DNA from: Cellulomonas sp. NTE-D12
GTDB taxonomy: Bacteria > Actinomycetota > Actinomycetes > Actinomycetales > Cellulomonadaceae
Direction: 5' to 3'
DNA length: 64,000 nt
Assembly (NCBI RefSeq): GCF_027923705.1
Contig: NZ_AP026442.1
Coordinates: 620,001 to 684,000 of the forward strand
Shown: positions 43,743-52,608 of the stretch, one piece after another
How positions within the stretch are numbered: the stretch's first letter is position 1
Layout of the letters: every line of letters starts with the position of its first letter
Made by a program: the position numbers and the translations under genes
Notes under the pieces: model-generated
What the model saw: only the letters and a program-made list of their open reading frames with translations
Databases searched by the model: none
What the model was told of the DNA's origin: nothing

Positions 43743-44671
43743 GACTCGCTCCTCCTGCTGATGGCGATCTGGACCAGGGCGATCCCCATCAGGATCACCA
43801 GCAGCACCATCGAGGCGGCGCTGGCGTACCCGACCTGGGACTTCGCGAAGCCCGTCGTGTAGATGTACTGGACGATCAGCTGGTTCTGGGTGCCCGGGCC
43901 ACCGTTGTTCAGCGCCTGGATCAGGGCGAACTCCTTCATCTGCCCCATCGTCAGCAGCAGGATCACCAGCAGCGACGTGGGCCTGATCGCCGGGATGGTG
44001 ATCCGGGCGAACCGCTGCCAGGCGTTCGCGCCGTCGAGCTGCGCGGCCTCGTAGAGCGAGACCGGCACGTTCCTCAGCGCCGAGATGAACAGGAGCATGT
44101 TGAACGCGGCGCCTGCCCACGCCGAGGCGAAGATCACCACCAGCAGGGAGAGGTTCGCGTTCGTGGCCCACGGCGCCGGGTGGCCGCCGAGCTCACCGAT
44201 GACGAAGTTGACGAAGCCGAAGTTCTCGCCGAACAGCCAGCGCCAGATCACCCCGGTGACGATCGGCGAGACCAGCCAGGGCAGGAAGAAGATGACCCGC
44301 GCCGCCGACTTCCCCTTGGCGGTCGCGTTGGTCAGGGCGACCGCCATGGTCAGGGAGAGCACGTACCCCAGCGGGACGGAGAACAGGGTGTAGACGAACG
44401 TGCGGCCGAGGGCGGCGTAGAACGTGGGGTCGGTGGCCAGCGACGTGTAGTTCTCCAGGCCGATGAACCGCAGCGGCCCGTAGCCGTGGTAGCTGGTGAA
44501 GCTGTACAGGAGGCCCAGCACGCCGGGCCAGAGGAAGAACAGGGCGTACAGCGCGATGACGCCGCCCGTCAGGACGAGCGCGGGGCCGGTGTACCGGGGG
44601 GTCGCGCGTGGCTTGACCCGGACCGGCGCACCGGTGCGCGGTCGGGTCAGGGTGGCCGCTGGTCGGTCCAT
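43739..44671 (-). CDS. Sugar ABC transporter permease (MalF/LplB type)
   Basis: 310 residues, six membrane helices (GVIALYALFFLWPGVLGLLYS first). EAA loop EAAQLDGANAWQRFARITIPA near residue 215. It sits between the binding-protein gene and the second permease; a strong hairpin separates it from the former. No ATPase gene is nearby. Confidence 0.92.
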   Translation of the reverse strand: MDRPAATLTRPRTGAPVRVKPRATPRYTGPALVLTGGVIALYALFFLWPGVLGLLYSFTSYHGYGPLRFIGLENYTSLATDPTFYAALGRTFVYTLFSVPLGYVLSLTMAVALTNATAKGKSAARVIFFLPWLVSPIVTGVIWRWLFGENFGFVNFVIGELGGHPAPWATNANLSLLVVIFASAWAGAAFNMLLFISALRNVPVSLYEAAQLDGANAWQRFARITIPAIRPTSLLVILLLTMGQMKEFALIQALNNGGPGTQNQLIVQYIYTTGFAKSQVGYASAASMVLLVILMGIALVQIAISRRSES

Positions 44672-44725
44672 CGTTCCTCCTCTGCTCGGACTGCGCGTAC
44701 GGCGAGCCGCCGGGGTGCCGGAGGG

Positions 44726-44759
44726 GCGGTCGGGCGTCCCGGCTGGGACGCCCGACCGC
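44726..44759 (-). other. Intercistronic 15-bp perfect hairpin
   Basis: Arms 44726-44740 and 44745-44759 pair perfectly around a GGCT loop, just after the binding-protein stop and before the first permease. It mirrors the hairpin at 5254-5297 in the other ABC operon and probably raises binding-protein over permease expression. Confidence 0.75.
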
Positions 44760-44767
44760 GGTCCGGG

Positions 44768-46048
44768 TCAGCTCAGCTGCTTCTTGGTCGAGTCGAGGAT
44801 CGCCTTGATCGTCTGGTCGATGGTCAGCTCACCGTTGAGGTACCGGATGGTCTCGTCCTTCAGCGGCTCGGAGGTCAGCGCGCGGCCCTGGTAGGCGTTG
44901 CGGAGCTGGTCGGTGGTCTGGTTCGCCGAGACGGCGGGGGAGGCGGAGATCTCGTCGTTGTAGAGCTTGAACGCGTCGGCGTTCCCCTTGTACGTCGGCG
45001 TGATGCCGTCCACCGCCGGCAGGCAGCCCTGGATGTTGCAGTACTCGGTGTAGTGCGCGGGCGAGTACAGCCACTTGATGAAGTCGAGAGTCTGCTGCTC
45101 GTGGCCGGTGCCCTTGAAGGCCACCATCCAGGACGCCGAGCCGTAGTTCGTGGCCCGGACGGGCTGCTGCGGCATCGGCACCGAGGCCCACTGGAAGTTG
45201 GTGATGTTGGCCTGGAAGTCGGCGATCTGCCAGACGCCGGACATGTAGGCCGTCACCTGGCCGCTCTTGAAGGCCGCGCTCGCGTCGTCACCCGACGTCC
45301 ACACCGACTTCGGCATGAAGCCGGAGTCGTTCATCTTCTTGAAGTACTCCAGCGCCGTGGCGGTCTTGTCGTTGGTGGTGAAGTTGCCCGGGCTGCTCTC
45401 GACGACGCCCTCGCTGCCGAACTGGTACAGGAACGCGCGCATGCGGTGCGCCGAGGCGTCCATCACGGCACCGTACTTGGCGCCCGTCGCGGTCCGCACC
45501 TGGTCCGCCTTGGCCTGGAAGTCGTCCCAGGTCCAGGAGCCGGAGATGTCCTTCGGGTACGTGACGCCGGCCTTGTCCCAGAGGGTCTTGTTGATGAACA
45601 TGCCGACCGCGGTCAGCGTGGTCGGCAGCGCCTTGACCTTCTTGTCGCCGGGGTCCTGCACCAGCAGCGTGGGCTTGACCTTCGCCGCCTTGGCGATGTC
45701 GCTGAGGTCGAGGATCCGGTCCTTCCAGACGGGGTCCACGTTGGGGGCGGCCGCCAGGTCGGGCAGGTCGTTGGCCTGGGCGCTGGTGCGGAGCTGGGTG
45801 GCCAGGTTGTCGCTGGGCACCTCGACGATCTGGACGGTGGTGCCGGTCTCCGCCTTGTACTCGTCGGCGAGCTTCTGGAAGGCGCCGCCCTGGTTGGCGT
45901 CGCCGGACTGGACCAGCTTGAGCGTGACGTTCTTCGCCGCGGACGTCGCCGAGCTGGCGGAGCTCCCGTTGCCGCTGGAGCAGGCCGACAGGGAGATGAG
46001 CAGGGCACCGGCGACGACGGCGGTCGCGGTGCGGGCGTGTTGCTTCAT
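44768..46048 (-). CDS. Sugar ABC transporter substrate-binding lipoprotein
   Basis: 426 residues. Signal peptide and lipobox LISLSAC (Cys near 23) followed by a Gly/Ser-rich linker. Family 1 solute-binding features are LVQSGDANQGGAFQKLADEYK, PTTLTAVGMFINKTLWD and FKSGQVTAYMSGVWQIADF. It captures an oligosaccharide outside the membrane for the permeases downstream. The gene is divergent from a BadF-type kinase gene and probably under control of the nearby ROK regulator. Confidence 0.92.
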   Translation of the reverse strand: MKQHARTATAVVAGALLISLSACSSGNGSSASSATSAAKNVTLKLVQSGDANQGGAFQKLADEYKAETGTTVQIVEVPSDNLATQLRTSAQANDLPDLAAAPNVDPVWKDRILDLSDIAKAAKVKPTLLVQDPGDKKVKALPTTLTAVGMFINKTLWDKAGVTYPKDISGSWTWDDFQAKADQVRTATGAKYGAVMDASAHRMRAFLYQFGSEGVVESSPGNFTTNDKTATALEYFKKMNDSGFMPKSVWTSGDDASAAFKSGQVTAYMSGVWQIADFQANITNFQWASVPMPQQPVRATNYGSASWMVAFKGTGHEQQTLDFIKWLYSPAHYTEYCNIQGCLPAVDGITPTYKGNADAFKLYNDEISASPAVSANQTTDQLRNAYQGRALTSEPLKDETIRYLNGELTIDQTIKAILDSTKKQLS

Positions 46049-46126
46049 GTGCGGACCCCTCTTTCACGGAGTGGAGCGGCGTCGCACATCCGTCGGCGCC
46101 GAGCGGGTGACGCCTTTTGTATCACT

Positions 46127-46142
46127 ACCACGAAAAAGTGGT
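46127..46142. promoter_or_regulatory. Dyad upstream of the second sugar operon
   Basis: ACCAC (46127-46131) and GTGGT (46138-46142) flank GAAAAA, in an unusually AT-rich patch about 80 bases before the binding-protein gene. It is the best operator candidate for the ROK or IclR regulator encoded nearby. The rest of the 286-base divergent spacer holds no gene. Confidence 0.45.
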
Positions 46143-46334
46143 CAAGCATCTGGGACACAACGAATCGGTAACGCCGGCTCTGGGCCGCTGGTGGCCGGCC
46201 GGGACGCGGATACACGCGTGAATCGGGCCGGTTTGCCCCTCCGACCGGTGCTGGCGCGATTACCCTCAGTCTGGTAGTTATGTGCAGCGATGGCAGCGTC
46301 ATCACGGCACTCCACGAGGCGAGAGAGCAGGTCC

Positions 46335-47279
46335 ATGGGCGATTCGCACCCCCTGGTGGCCGTCGGCGTCGACGTCGGCGGGACGAAGACCCAGGTGATC
46401 ACCGAGGACTCCGCCGGAGCCTGTGCCGACCTCGTCGTCCCGTCCGCGCGCTGGCGGTCCGGCGCCCTGTTCTCCGACCCGGACAACCTGCACCGCCTGG
46501 TCGAGCTCGTCCAGGGCTGCGGCCAGGTGACCCCCCACTCGGTGCTCGTGGCCGGCATCCACGACTGCGACACCGACGAGCAGATGCGCCACGTCTCCGA
46601 GGTGCTCCGCACCGGCCTCGGCTGCCGGGTGACCGTGGTGAACGACGCCTACCTGCTCCGCTACGCCACGCACCACCGCGCGACGATCGAGATGATCGTC
46701 GGGACGGGCGCCATCGTCAGCGGCACGACCGCGGACGGGCGCCGCATCACCGCGGACGGGCACGGCTGGCCCGTCGGCGACCGCGGCAGTGCGCCGGACC
46801 TGGTGCACAGCGCGGTTCGCGCGACGCTGGAGGCCGCCGATCGCGGTGAGGACGACGGCGACGTGCTCTACCGACGCGTCCGGGAGGCCTTCGGGGTCGC
46901 GGGTGCCGCCGAGCTCGCCGCCCAGGCCCGTGCCGACCTCAGCCCGGCTGTCTGGGGCCGTCACGCGCGCGAGGTGTTCGCGGCGCTGGAGGAGGGGTCG
47001 GCGACGGCGCGAGCGATCGTCGACGAGGCCGCCCAGACGCTGGCCGAGGAGGTCGTGGGGCTGCGGGGCCGCGGCGCGACGGGGACCACGGTCGTCGTCG
47101 GCGGCGGCGTCATGGTGGGCCAGCCCGGCTACGAGGCTGCGCTGCGCGCGCACCTCGCCCAGCTCGAGCCGACGATCGACGTGGTGGTGGCCCGGACGCC
47201 CCCGGCCGCCGGGGCGCTCGCCCTCGCCCGAGAGCTCGCCGGTCAGGACCCGCAGGTCGGGGTCGGCGCCGTCAGGTGA
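46335..47279 (+). CDS. BadF/BadG/BcrA/BcrD-type sugar kinase
   Basis: 314 residues, ASKHA ATPase fold like N-acetylglucosamine kinase: GVDVGGTKTQVITE at the N-terminus (phosphate-1), IVGTGAIVSG near residue 125, and VVVGGGVMVGQPGY near 250. It probably phosphorylates a sugar released from the imported oligosaccharide. ATG 46335 follows GAGAGAGCAGG. Its last eight bases overlap the end of the convergent ROK gene. Confidence 0.85.
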   Translation: MGDSHPLVAVGVDVGGTKTQVITEDSAGACADLVVPSARWRSGALFSDPDNLHRLVELVQGCGQVTPHSVLVAGIHDCDTDEQMRHVSEVLRTGLGCRVTVVNDAYLLRYATHHRATIEMIVGTGAIVSGTTADGRRITADGHGWPVGDRGSAPDLVHSAVRATLEAADRGEDDGDVLYRRVREAFGVAGAAELAAQARADLSPAVWGRHAREVFAALEEGSATARAIVDEAAQTLAEEVVGLRGRGATGTTVVVGGGVMVGQPGYEAALRAHLAQLEPTIDVVVARTPPAAGALALARELAGQDPQVGVGAVR

Positions 47280-48429
47280 GGTAGATCGACTCGCGCGCGC
47301 GGTCGATCGCGATCTGCGCGACGCCGGTCAGTGCAGCCTCGTCGCCGAGCTGGGACGCGATCAGGTTCGGCGGGAACGTGATCCGGCCGACCAGGCGCTG
47401 CCGGACCTGCTTCACCGAGTACTGCGGCTGCCGCGCCAGCTGTCCGGCCAGCACGATCACCTCGGGATCGAGGACCGCGCTGAGGGCTGCGCACGCGATG
47501 CCGACGTAGTCGAAGACCTCGGCCGCCGCACGGACCGCATCGGCCTCTCCCGCCACCGCGGCGTCGAGCAGCGCGCCGACCGAGGGGCCGCTGGCCGTGG
47601 CGATCCGCGTCTCCAGGTCGCCCTGCAGGGTGTACAGGGCGTCGAAGGCCGACCGGTCGGCCAGCAGGAAGCCGATCTCACCGGCGGCGGAACGGTTGCC
47701 GCGCAGGATCTTGCCGCCGGAGACGATGCCGGCGCCGGCGCCGTTGCCGAGCACGAAGGCGACGAGGTGCTCCGACCCCACACCGGCGCCGCGGGACCAC
47801 TCGCCGTAGCCCACGGCGTTCGCGTCGTTCTCGATCACGATCGGCAGCTCGTGCCGCGCGCGGAGGATGTCGCCGAGCGGAAGGTCGTACCACCCGAGCT
47901 CGACCGCGTTGCGGACCCGACCCTCGGGGGTCGACACCGCGCCCGGCACCGAGACCCCGACCGCGAGGCACGGCTTGTTCAGCGTCTGCGCCGCCTCGAG
48001 CAGGTCCTCCGTCACCCGCAGCGTCGCCTGCACGCCACGTGGGGCCTCGCCGTCGCCGCACGGCAGCTCCGGCGCGACGTAGACCACGCGGCCGTCCAGG
48101 TCGACGAGCCGGCCCCGCACGCCGGAGGCGGAGACCTCGACGGCGGCGACCACGCGGCCCTCACCCGCGTGTCGGTAGAGCACGGCGGGACGTCCGCGCG
48201 CGGAGCGCTCGGCCCCGTCCGCCACGATCAGGCCCTCGGCGACGAGCGACGAGCAGAGCCGCTCCACGGTGGCCGAGCTGAGCCCGGTGTGCTCCTGGAT
48301 GTCGCGGCGCGTCATCGGGCCCGAGGCGCGGATGGCGTCGAGCACCGCGGTCCGGTTGATCTGGGTCACGACCCGGGTCGTGGCGGTCTTCGGAGCGCCA
48401 CGCGCTGCACCGGTGCGTCTTGGCGCCAC
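47272..48429 (-). CDS. ROK-family transcriptional regulator
   Basis: 385 residues. Winged HTH at about residues 20-65 (NRTAVLDAIRASGPMTRRDIQEHTGLSSATVERL), then a ROK sugar-binding domain with AVEVSASGVRGRLVDL, GVSVPGAVS, ENDANAVGYGEW and GNGAGAGIVSGGKILRG. The NagC/XylR-like layout implies sugar-responsive repression. GTG 48429 was chosen; GTG 48465 with a closer GAGG is possible. It probably controls the ABC, kinase and mannosidase genes around it. Confidence 0.88.
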   Translation of the reverse strand: MAPRRTGAARGAPKTATTRVVTQINRTAVLDAIRASGPMTRRDIQEHTGLSSATVERLCSSLVAEGLIVADGAERSARGRPAVLYRHAGEGRVVAAVEVSASGVRGRLVDLDGRVVYVAPELPCGDGEAPRGVQATLRVTEDLLEAAQTLNKPCLAVGVSVPGAVSTPEGRVRNAVELGWYDLPLGDILRARHELPIVIENDANAVGYGEWSRGAGVGSEHLVAFVLGNGAGAGIVSGGKILRGNRSAAGEIGFLLADRSAFDALYTLQGDLETRIATASGPSVGALLDAAVAGEADAVRAAAEVFDYVGIACAALSAVLDPEVIVLAGQLARQPQYSVKQVRQRLVGRITFPPNLIASQLGDEAALTGVAQIAIDRARESIYLT

Positions 48430-48472
48430 GACCGAAAACCCTACGGCATCAGGGGAAAGGGGCACCGGAGCC

Positions 48473-51400
48473 TCATCGCGTGAACCGCAGCGTGCGGATC
48501 TCGAACGGACGCAGGGTGAGCGGGACCTCGCCGGTTCCCGCCGCCAGCGCAGCCAGTGCCGCGGCCTCGGGGTGGTCCGGCATCGGCTCCTCGAGGAGGT
48601 CGGTCACGGTCGCCGCGCGGAAGGGGAAGCAGACCTGCAGCCGTGCCCGTGCCCGCGTGCCGAGGGCCTCGTGGACGCGCACGATGACGTCCGGCCCGCC
48701 GTCGTCCGCCAGCTTCACGGCGGAGACGACGACGCACGGGTTGTCGCAGGTCACCAGCGGTGCCACCTGGTCCGCACCGGCGGCCGGCGCGGCGCCGACC
48801 TCGCGCAGCGGCAGGTTCAGCGCCCAGCCCTGCGCCCCGGCCCGGAGGAGGTCCGCGCCGAAGGTCACGGCCGCGCGGAAGGTGTGGCGGCCGAGGTCCG
48901 CGTCGGGATCGGGGTACATGGGCGCGCGCAGCAGCGAGAGCCGGACGCGGGTGCCGACCCCACCGGCGTGCCGCACGCGGGCGATGTCGTGGCCGTAGGT
49001 GGCGTCGTTGGTGACCGCGACGCCGAAGTCGGGCTCGCCCACGTGGACCCACCGGTGCGCGGGGACCTCGAACTTCGCCGCGTCCCACGAGGTGTTGGCG
49101 TGGGTCGGACGACGGACGTAGCCGAACTGGGTCTCCGCGGCGGCGTCCGTGGTCTGCACGTCGAGGGTGAAGCCGAGCTTGAGCAGGGTGTGCCGCTCGT
49201 GCCAGTCCACCTGGGTCTCGACGTGCAGGGTCGGGTCGTCACCGGCGGCCAGGCGGAGGCGCTGGACCACCCGGCTGCTCCCGAAGCTCCGCTCGATGCG
49301 CAGCGCCGGGCCGTCGTGGTCGACCTCCATCGCCACCACGTCGACCAGGTCGCGACCGACCCGCTGGTAGTGCTCGTCGAGGTTCCAGGCCTCGAAGTCG
49401 TTGGGGATGTCCCGGAAGGTCTGCAGCAGGTTGCCGACCTCGCCCGGCGGCACCACCTCGCGTCCGGTCGCCAGGTGCACGGCCGACGTCACCAGCCCGC
49501 GGGCGTCCACCCGGACCTGCAGCGACCCGTTGCTCAGCAGCCAGCCGGTCGCGTCGGGCTCCAGGGCCGCCGGGGACGGTTCGGCCGGCACCCCGATGCC
49601 ACCCGCGGGCACACCGAGCACGGGGTACGGCGAGGCGTTGGCCACCCGGCGCCGCCCGGGGCCGGGGGTCGGCCCTCCGGCGTCTCGGGCGTCTCCGGCG
49701 CGCCCGGCCAGGGCGGTCGTCGCGGCGGCGATCAGCTGCTCGAGCTCGGCGGCGATCGCGGCGTAGGCCGCCTCGGCCTCGCGGTGCACCCATGCGATGG
49801 ACGAGCCCGGCAGGATGTCGTGGAACTGCTGCAGCAGCACCAGCCGCCAGATGCGTCGCAGCGCCTGGTGCGGGTAGGGCGCACCGGTCAGCACCGTCGC
49901 GGTGGTGGCCCACAGCTCGGCCTCGCGGAGCAGGTGCTCGCTGCGGCGGTTGCCCTGCTTGGTGCGGGCCTGGGAGGTGTAGGTGCCGCGGTGGAACTCC
50001 AGGTACATCTCCCCGACCCAGGTCGGCGCCCGGTCGGCGTACTCCGCGCGGGCCGTGGCGAAGAAGCGCTCGGGAGTGCTCAGCTCGACGTGCGGCGACC
50101 CGTCGAGGTCGGCCGTGCGCCGGGCCTGCGCGACCATCTCGCGAGTGGGGCCGCCCCCGCCGTCACCGAAGCCGAACGCGGCGAGCGAGGTGTTCGAGCC
50201 GGGCTTGTCGGCGAACTGGCGGGAGGCGCGGTCGAGCTGGGAGGCCACGAGGCGCGCGTTGTAGGTGTCCATCGGCGTGAAGTGCGTGAACAGACGGGAC
50301 CCGTCCAGCCCTTCCCACCAGAACGTGTGGTGCGGGAACGGGTTGGTGTCGTTCCAGCACATCTTCTGCGCGAACAGGTCGCTGAACCCCGCGAGGCGGG
50401 CGATCTGCGGCAGCGCGGCGGTGTACCCGAACGAGTCCGGCAGCCACGCGGTGGTGGGGACCACCCCGAGCTGCTCGCGGAAGTAGCGCATGCCCTCGAC
50501 GAACTGGCGCACCAGCGCCTCGCCGCCCACCAGGTTGGTGTCCGACTCGACCCACATCCCGCCGACCGGCACGATGCGGCCCTCGCGCACCCGCTCGGCC
50601 ATCCGCTCGAACAGCTCCGGGGCCGACTCCTGCAGCCAGGCGTAGTGCTGGGCGGAGGAGAAGGCGAACGTGACGTCCGGGTCGGTCTCCATCAGCGCCA
50701 GCACGTTCGCGACCGTCCGGGCCACCTTGCGGGCGGTCTCCCTGGTGGGCCACAGCCACGCCGAGTCGATGTGCGCGTGCCCGACGGCGTGGACGCGGTG
50801 CGCGCTGGCCGCTGCGGGAGCGGCGAGCGCCGGGGCCAGCACCTCTCGTGCCCGGCCTGCCGACCCGGACACGTCCTGGGGATCGAGGGCGTCGCACGCC
50901 CGGGCCAACGCCTCCACCAGCTGGGCGCGCCGCGGTGACTCGGCGGGCAGCACCTCCGCCAGCCCGCGCAGCGCCTTGAGGTCGGCCACCAGCGCCTCGA
51001 CCTCGGTGTCGACCAGCGCCACGTCGAGCGCGAGCAGCCGGTAGAGCTCGGTGCCCGGGACGGTCGCCAGGTCGCCCATCGCGGTCGGGGTGGTCCAGCT
51101 GCCGCGGTAGGCATCGGGGTTCGCCGCGGCCTCGAGGTAGAGGTCCACCTCCGACCCGCCCTCCTGCTGCAGCGGGAGCCAGGCGTTGCGCGGCGAGATG
51201 CCCTTGAGCAACCGGCCGTCCGGCGACCAGACGGCACCCTCGGCCTGGAAGCCGGGCATCTGGTCGTCGAAGCCCAGGTCCACGACGAGCTCGAGGCGGG
51301 TACCGGGCTCCGGCCAGTCCGCCGGCACGCGTCCCGTCACGTGGAACCAGACGGTGCTCCACGCGCGGCCCCACGGGGCCCCGACGGGGTGCGGCACGTA

Positions 51401-51556
51401 CTGCTCCGCGCGAGCCCGGGCGAAGGGGACCGGCTCGCCGGGCGCCGTCCAGCTCTCGGCGGTGAGCGGGTGCCGCGCGCGGTGCAGCGCAGGAGCGACC
51501 CAGTCGCGCAGCAGGCGGTCGACCCGCGCCAAGGTGGACTCGGTGGTCGGGTGCAT
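48473..51556 (-). CDS. Alpha-mannosidase, GH38
   Basis: 1027 residues, typical bacterial GH38 length. Zinc-site region HAVGHAHIDSAWLWP near residue 285, nucleophile region WLPDSFGYTAALPQI near 395, and a further zinc His in QQFHDILPGSSIAW near 595; the C-terminal beta domains follow. No signal peptide, so it acts on imported mannosides inside the cell. GGAGG precedes ATG 51556. It lies between the ROK and IclR genes and faces the same way as both. Confidence 0.92.
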   Translation of the reverse strand: MHPTTESTLARVDRLLRDWVAPALHRARHPLTAESWTAPGEPVPFARARAEQYVPHPVGAPWGRAWSTVWFHVTGRVPADWPEPGTRLELVVDLGFDDQMPGFQAEGAVWSPDGRLLKGISPRNAWLPLQQEGGSEVDLYLEAAANPDAYRGSWTTPTAMGDLATVPGTELYRLLALDVALVDTEVEALVADLKALRGLAEVLPAESPRRAQLVEALARACDALDPQDVSGSAGRAREVLAPALAAPAAASAHRVHAVGHAHIDSAWLWPTRETARKVARTVANVLALMETDPDVTFAFSSAQHYAWLQESAPELFERMAERVREGRIVPVGGMWVESDTNLVGGEALVRQFVEGMRYFREQLGVVPTTAWLPDSFGYTAALPQIARLAGFSDLFAQKMCWNDTNPFPHHTFWWEGLDGSRLFTHFTPMDTYNARLVASQLDRASRQFADKPGSNTSLAAFGFGDGGGGPTREMVAQARRTADLDGSPHVELSTPERFFATARAEYADRAPTWVGEMYLEFHRGTYTSQARTKQGNRRSEHLLREAELWATTATVLTGAPYPHQALRRIWRLVLLQQFHDILPGSSIAWVHREAEAAYAAIAAELEQLIAAATTALAGRAGDARDAGGPTPGPGRRRVANASPYPVLGVPAGGIGVPAEPSPAALEPDATGWLLSNGSLQVRVDARGLVTSAVHLATGREVVPPGEVGNLLQTFRDIPNDFEAWNLDEHYQRVGRDLVDVVAMEVDHDGPALRIERSFGSSRVVQRLRLAAGDDPTLHVETQVDWHERHTLLKLGFTLDVQTTDAAAETQFGYVRRPTHANTSWDAAKFEVPAHRWVHVGEPDFGVAVTNDATYGHDIARVRHAGGVGTRVRLSLLRAPMYPDPDADLGRHTFRAAVTFGADLLRAGAQGWALNLPLREVGAAPAAGADQVAPLVTCDNPCVVVSAVKLADDGGPDVIVRVHEALGTRARARLQVCFPFRAATVTDLLEEPMPDHPEAAALAALAAGTGEVPLTLRPFEIRTLRFTR

Positions 51557-51664
51557 CGGGCCTCCAGTCGTGGCCGGGCGGGGCCGGCGGGTTGGTCGAG
51601 CTGCCGAGGACGGGGCCCGCACCGACGTCTGGTCCACGTGCGGGCCGAGGGAAGGGCGGGGGGC

Positions 51665-52450
51665 TCAGCCTCCGGCGGACCCGTGGAGGGACGGCAGGAG
51701 GGAGAGTCCCTGGGGCAGCAGGGGCGCGACCTCGCGCACGACCAGCCCCACGAGCTCCTGCTGCCTGGCGTCCGTCATGCGGGCCGCCAACGCGGTGACC
51801 GACAGTGCCGCCACGGCGAGCGTGCCCCGCATGATCGCGGTGCCGATGCACGCCACGTCGGGCTCGTTCTCGCCGAGCTCGACCGCATACCCGCGTCCGC
51901 GTGCCTGGTGCACCGACGTGCGCAGCCGCTCGAGGCTCACGGGGCCGCTCGGCGGCAGGTCCTTCAGATAGCTGCCGAGGAGCTCGTCGGGGACGTTCCG
52001 GGCCGCGAGCAGCGCCCGTCCCATCGCGGTGGACGCGACGGGGACCGGCTGCCCGACGGCCGACGTCACCCGGATGGAGCGCTCCGGCTCGACCTTGTCC
52101 ACGTAGAGCACGTGGTCACCGGTGGGCACGCCGAGGTGCACCAGCTCCTGCGCGGCCCGGGACAGGGCGACCAGAGCCGGGTGCAGCGCCTGCGCGAGGT
52201 TCTGCGGGGAGTAGCTGCGCTCGCCCAGCTCGTAGGCCGCGGGACCCAGCCGGTAGAACCCGCTGGAGTCGTCCTGGTCGGCGAACCCGCGCAGCCGCAG
52301 CGTCGAGAGCGCCCGGTACGCCGTGGACTTGTTCACCTCCGCCTGCTGGGCCAGCTCGGCGAGGGACGCACCGGCCGGACCGGCGCCGGCCAGCGCGTCG
52401 AGCAGGGCCAGTGCCCGGTCGACCGCCTCGATCACCGGCTTCTGCGCCAT
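51665..52450 (-). CDS. IclR-family transcriptional regulator
   Basis: 261 residues. N-terminal winged helix (IEAVDRALALLDALAG, then SLAELAQQAEVNKSTAYRALSTL) and C-terminal IclR ligand domain (GDHVLYVDKVEPERSIRV, STAMGRALLA). KdgR, the pectin regulator of other bacteria, belongs to this family, and the divergent genes are GH105 and Kdu enzymes, so this is a likely regulator of pectin breakdown. GGGAGA precedes ATG 52450; GTG 52528 is a less likely alternative. Confidence 0.9.
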   Translation of the reverse strand: MAQKPVIEAVDRALALLDALAGAGPAGASLAELAQQAEVNKSTAYRALSTLRLRGFADQDDSSGFYRLGPAAYELGERSYSPQNLAQALHPALVALSRAAQELVHLGVPTGDHVLYVDKVEPERSIRVTSAVGQPVPVASTAMGRALLAARNVPDELLGSYLKDLPPSGPVSLERLRTSVHQARGRGYAVELGENEPDVACIGTAIMRGTLAVAALSVTALAARMTDARQQELVGLVVREVAPLLPQGLSLLPSLHGSAGG

Positions 52451-52608
52451 GGTCGTCTCCCGCTCGTCGGCCCGCTGCTCCCCGTGGCTCGGGGTCGGCG
52501 TGGGCTGGCTTGCCAAGTCGAGCACCACCCCGCGAGACTAATGGGGCAGAGTGAAGCATAACGTTTTTCTCAGTGAAATGCGATACTGCGAGACGTCTGG
52601 AGACCCCG
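52451..52608. promoter_or_regulatory. Divergent IclR / pectin operon control region
   Basis: The stretch about 52550-52592 is markedly AT-rich (CATAACG, T-run, GAAATGCGATACT) in otherwise GC-rich DNA. TGCGATACT (about 52579-52587) is a fair extended -10 for the GH105 gene. An IclR site is expected here but I see no perfect dyad. Confidence 0.4.

Noticed and set aside
50163..51851. 562-codon minus-strand frame
   Set aside because: It is a shifted frame over the GH38 gene, which has clear catalytic motifs in the chosen frame.
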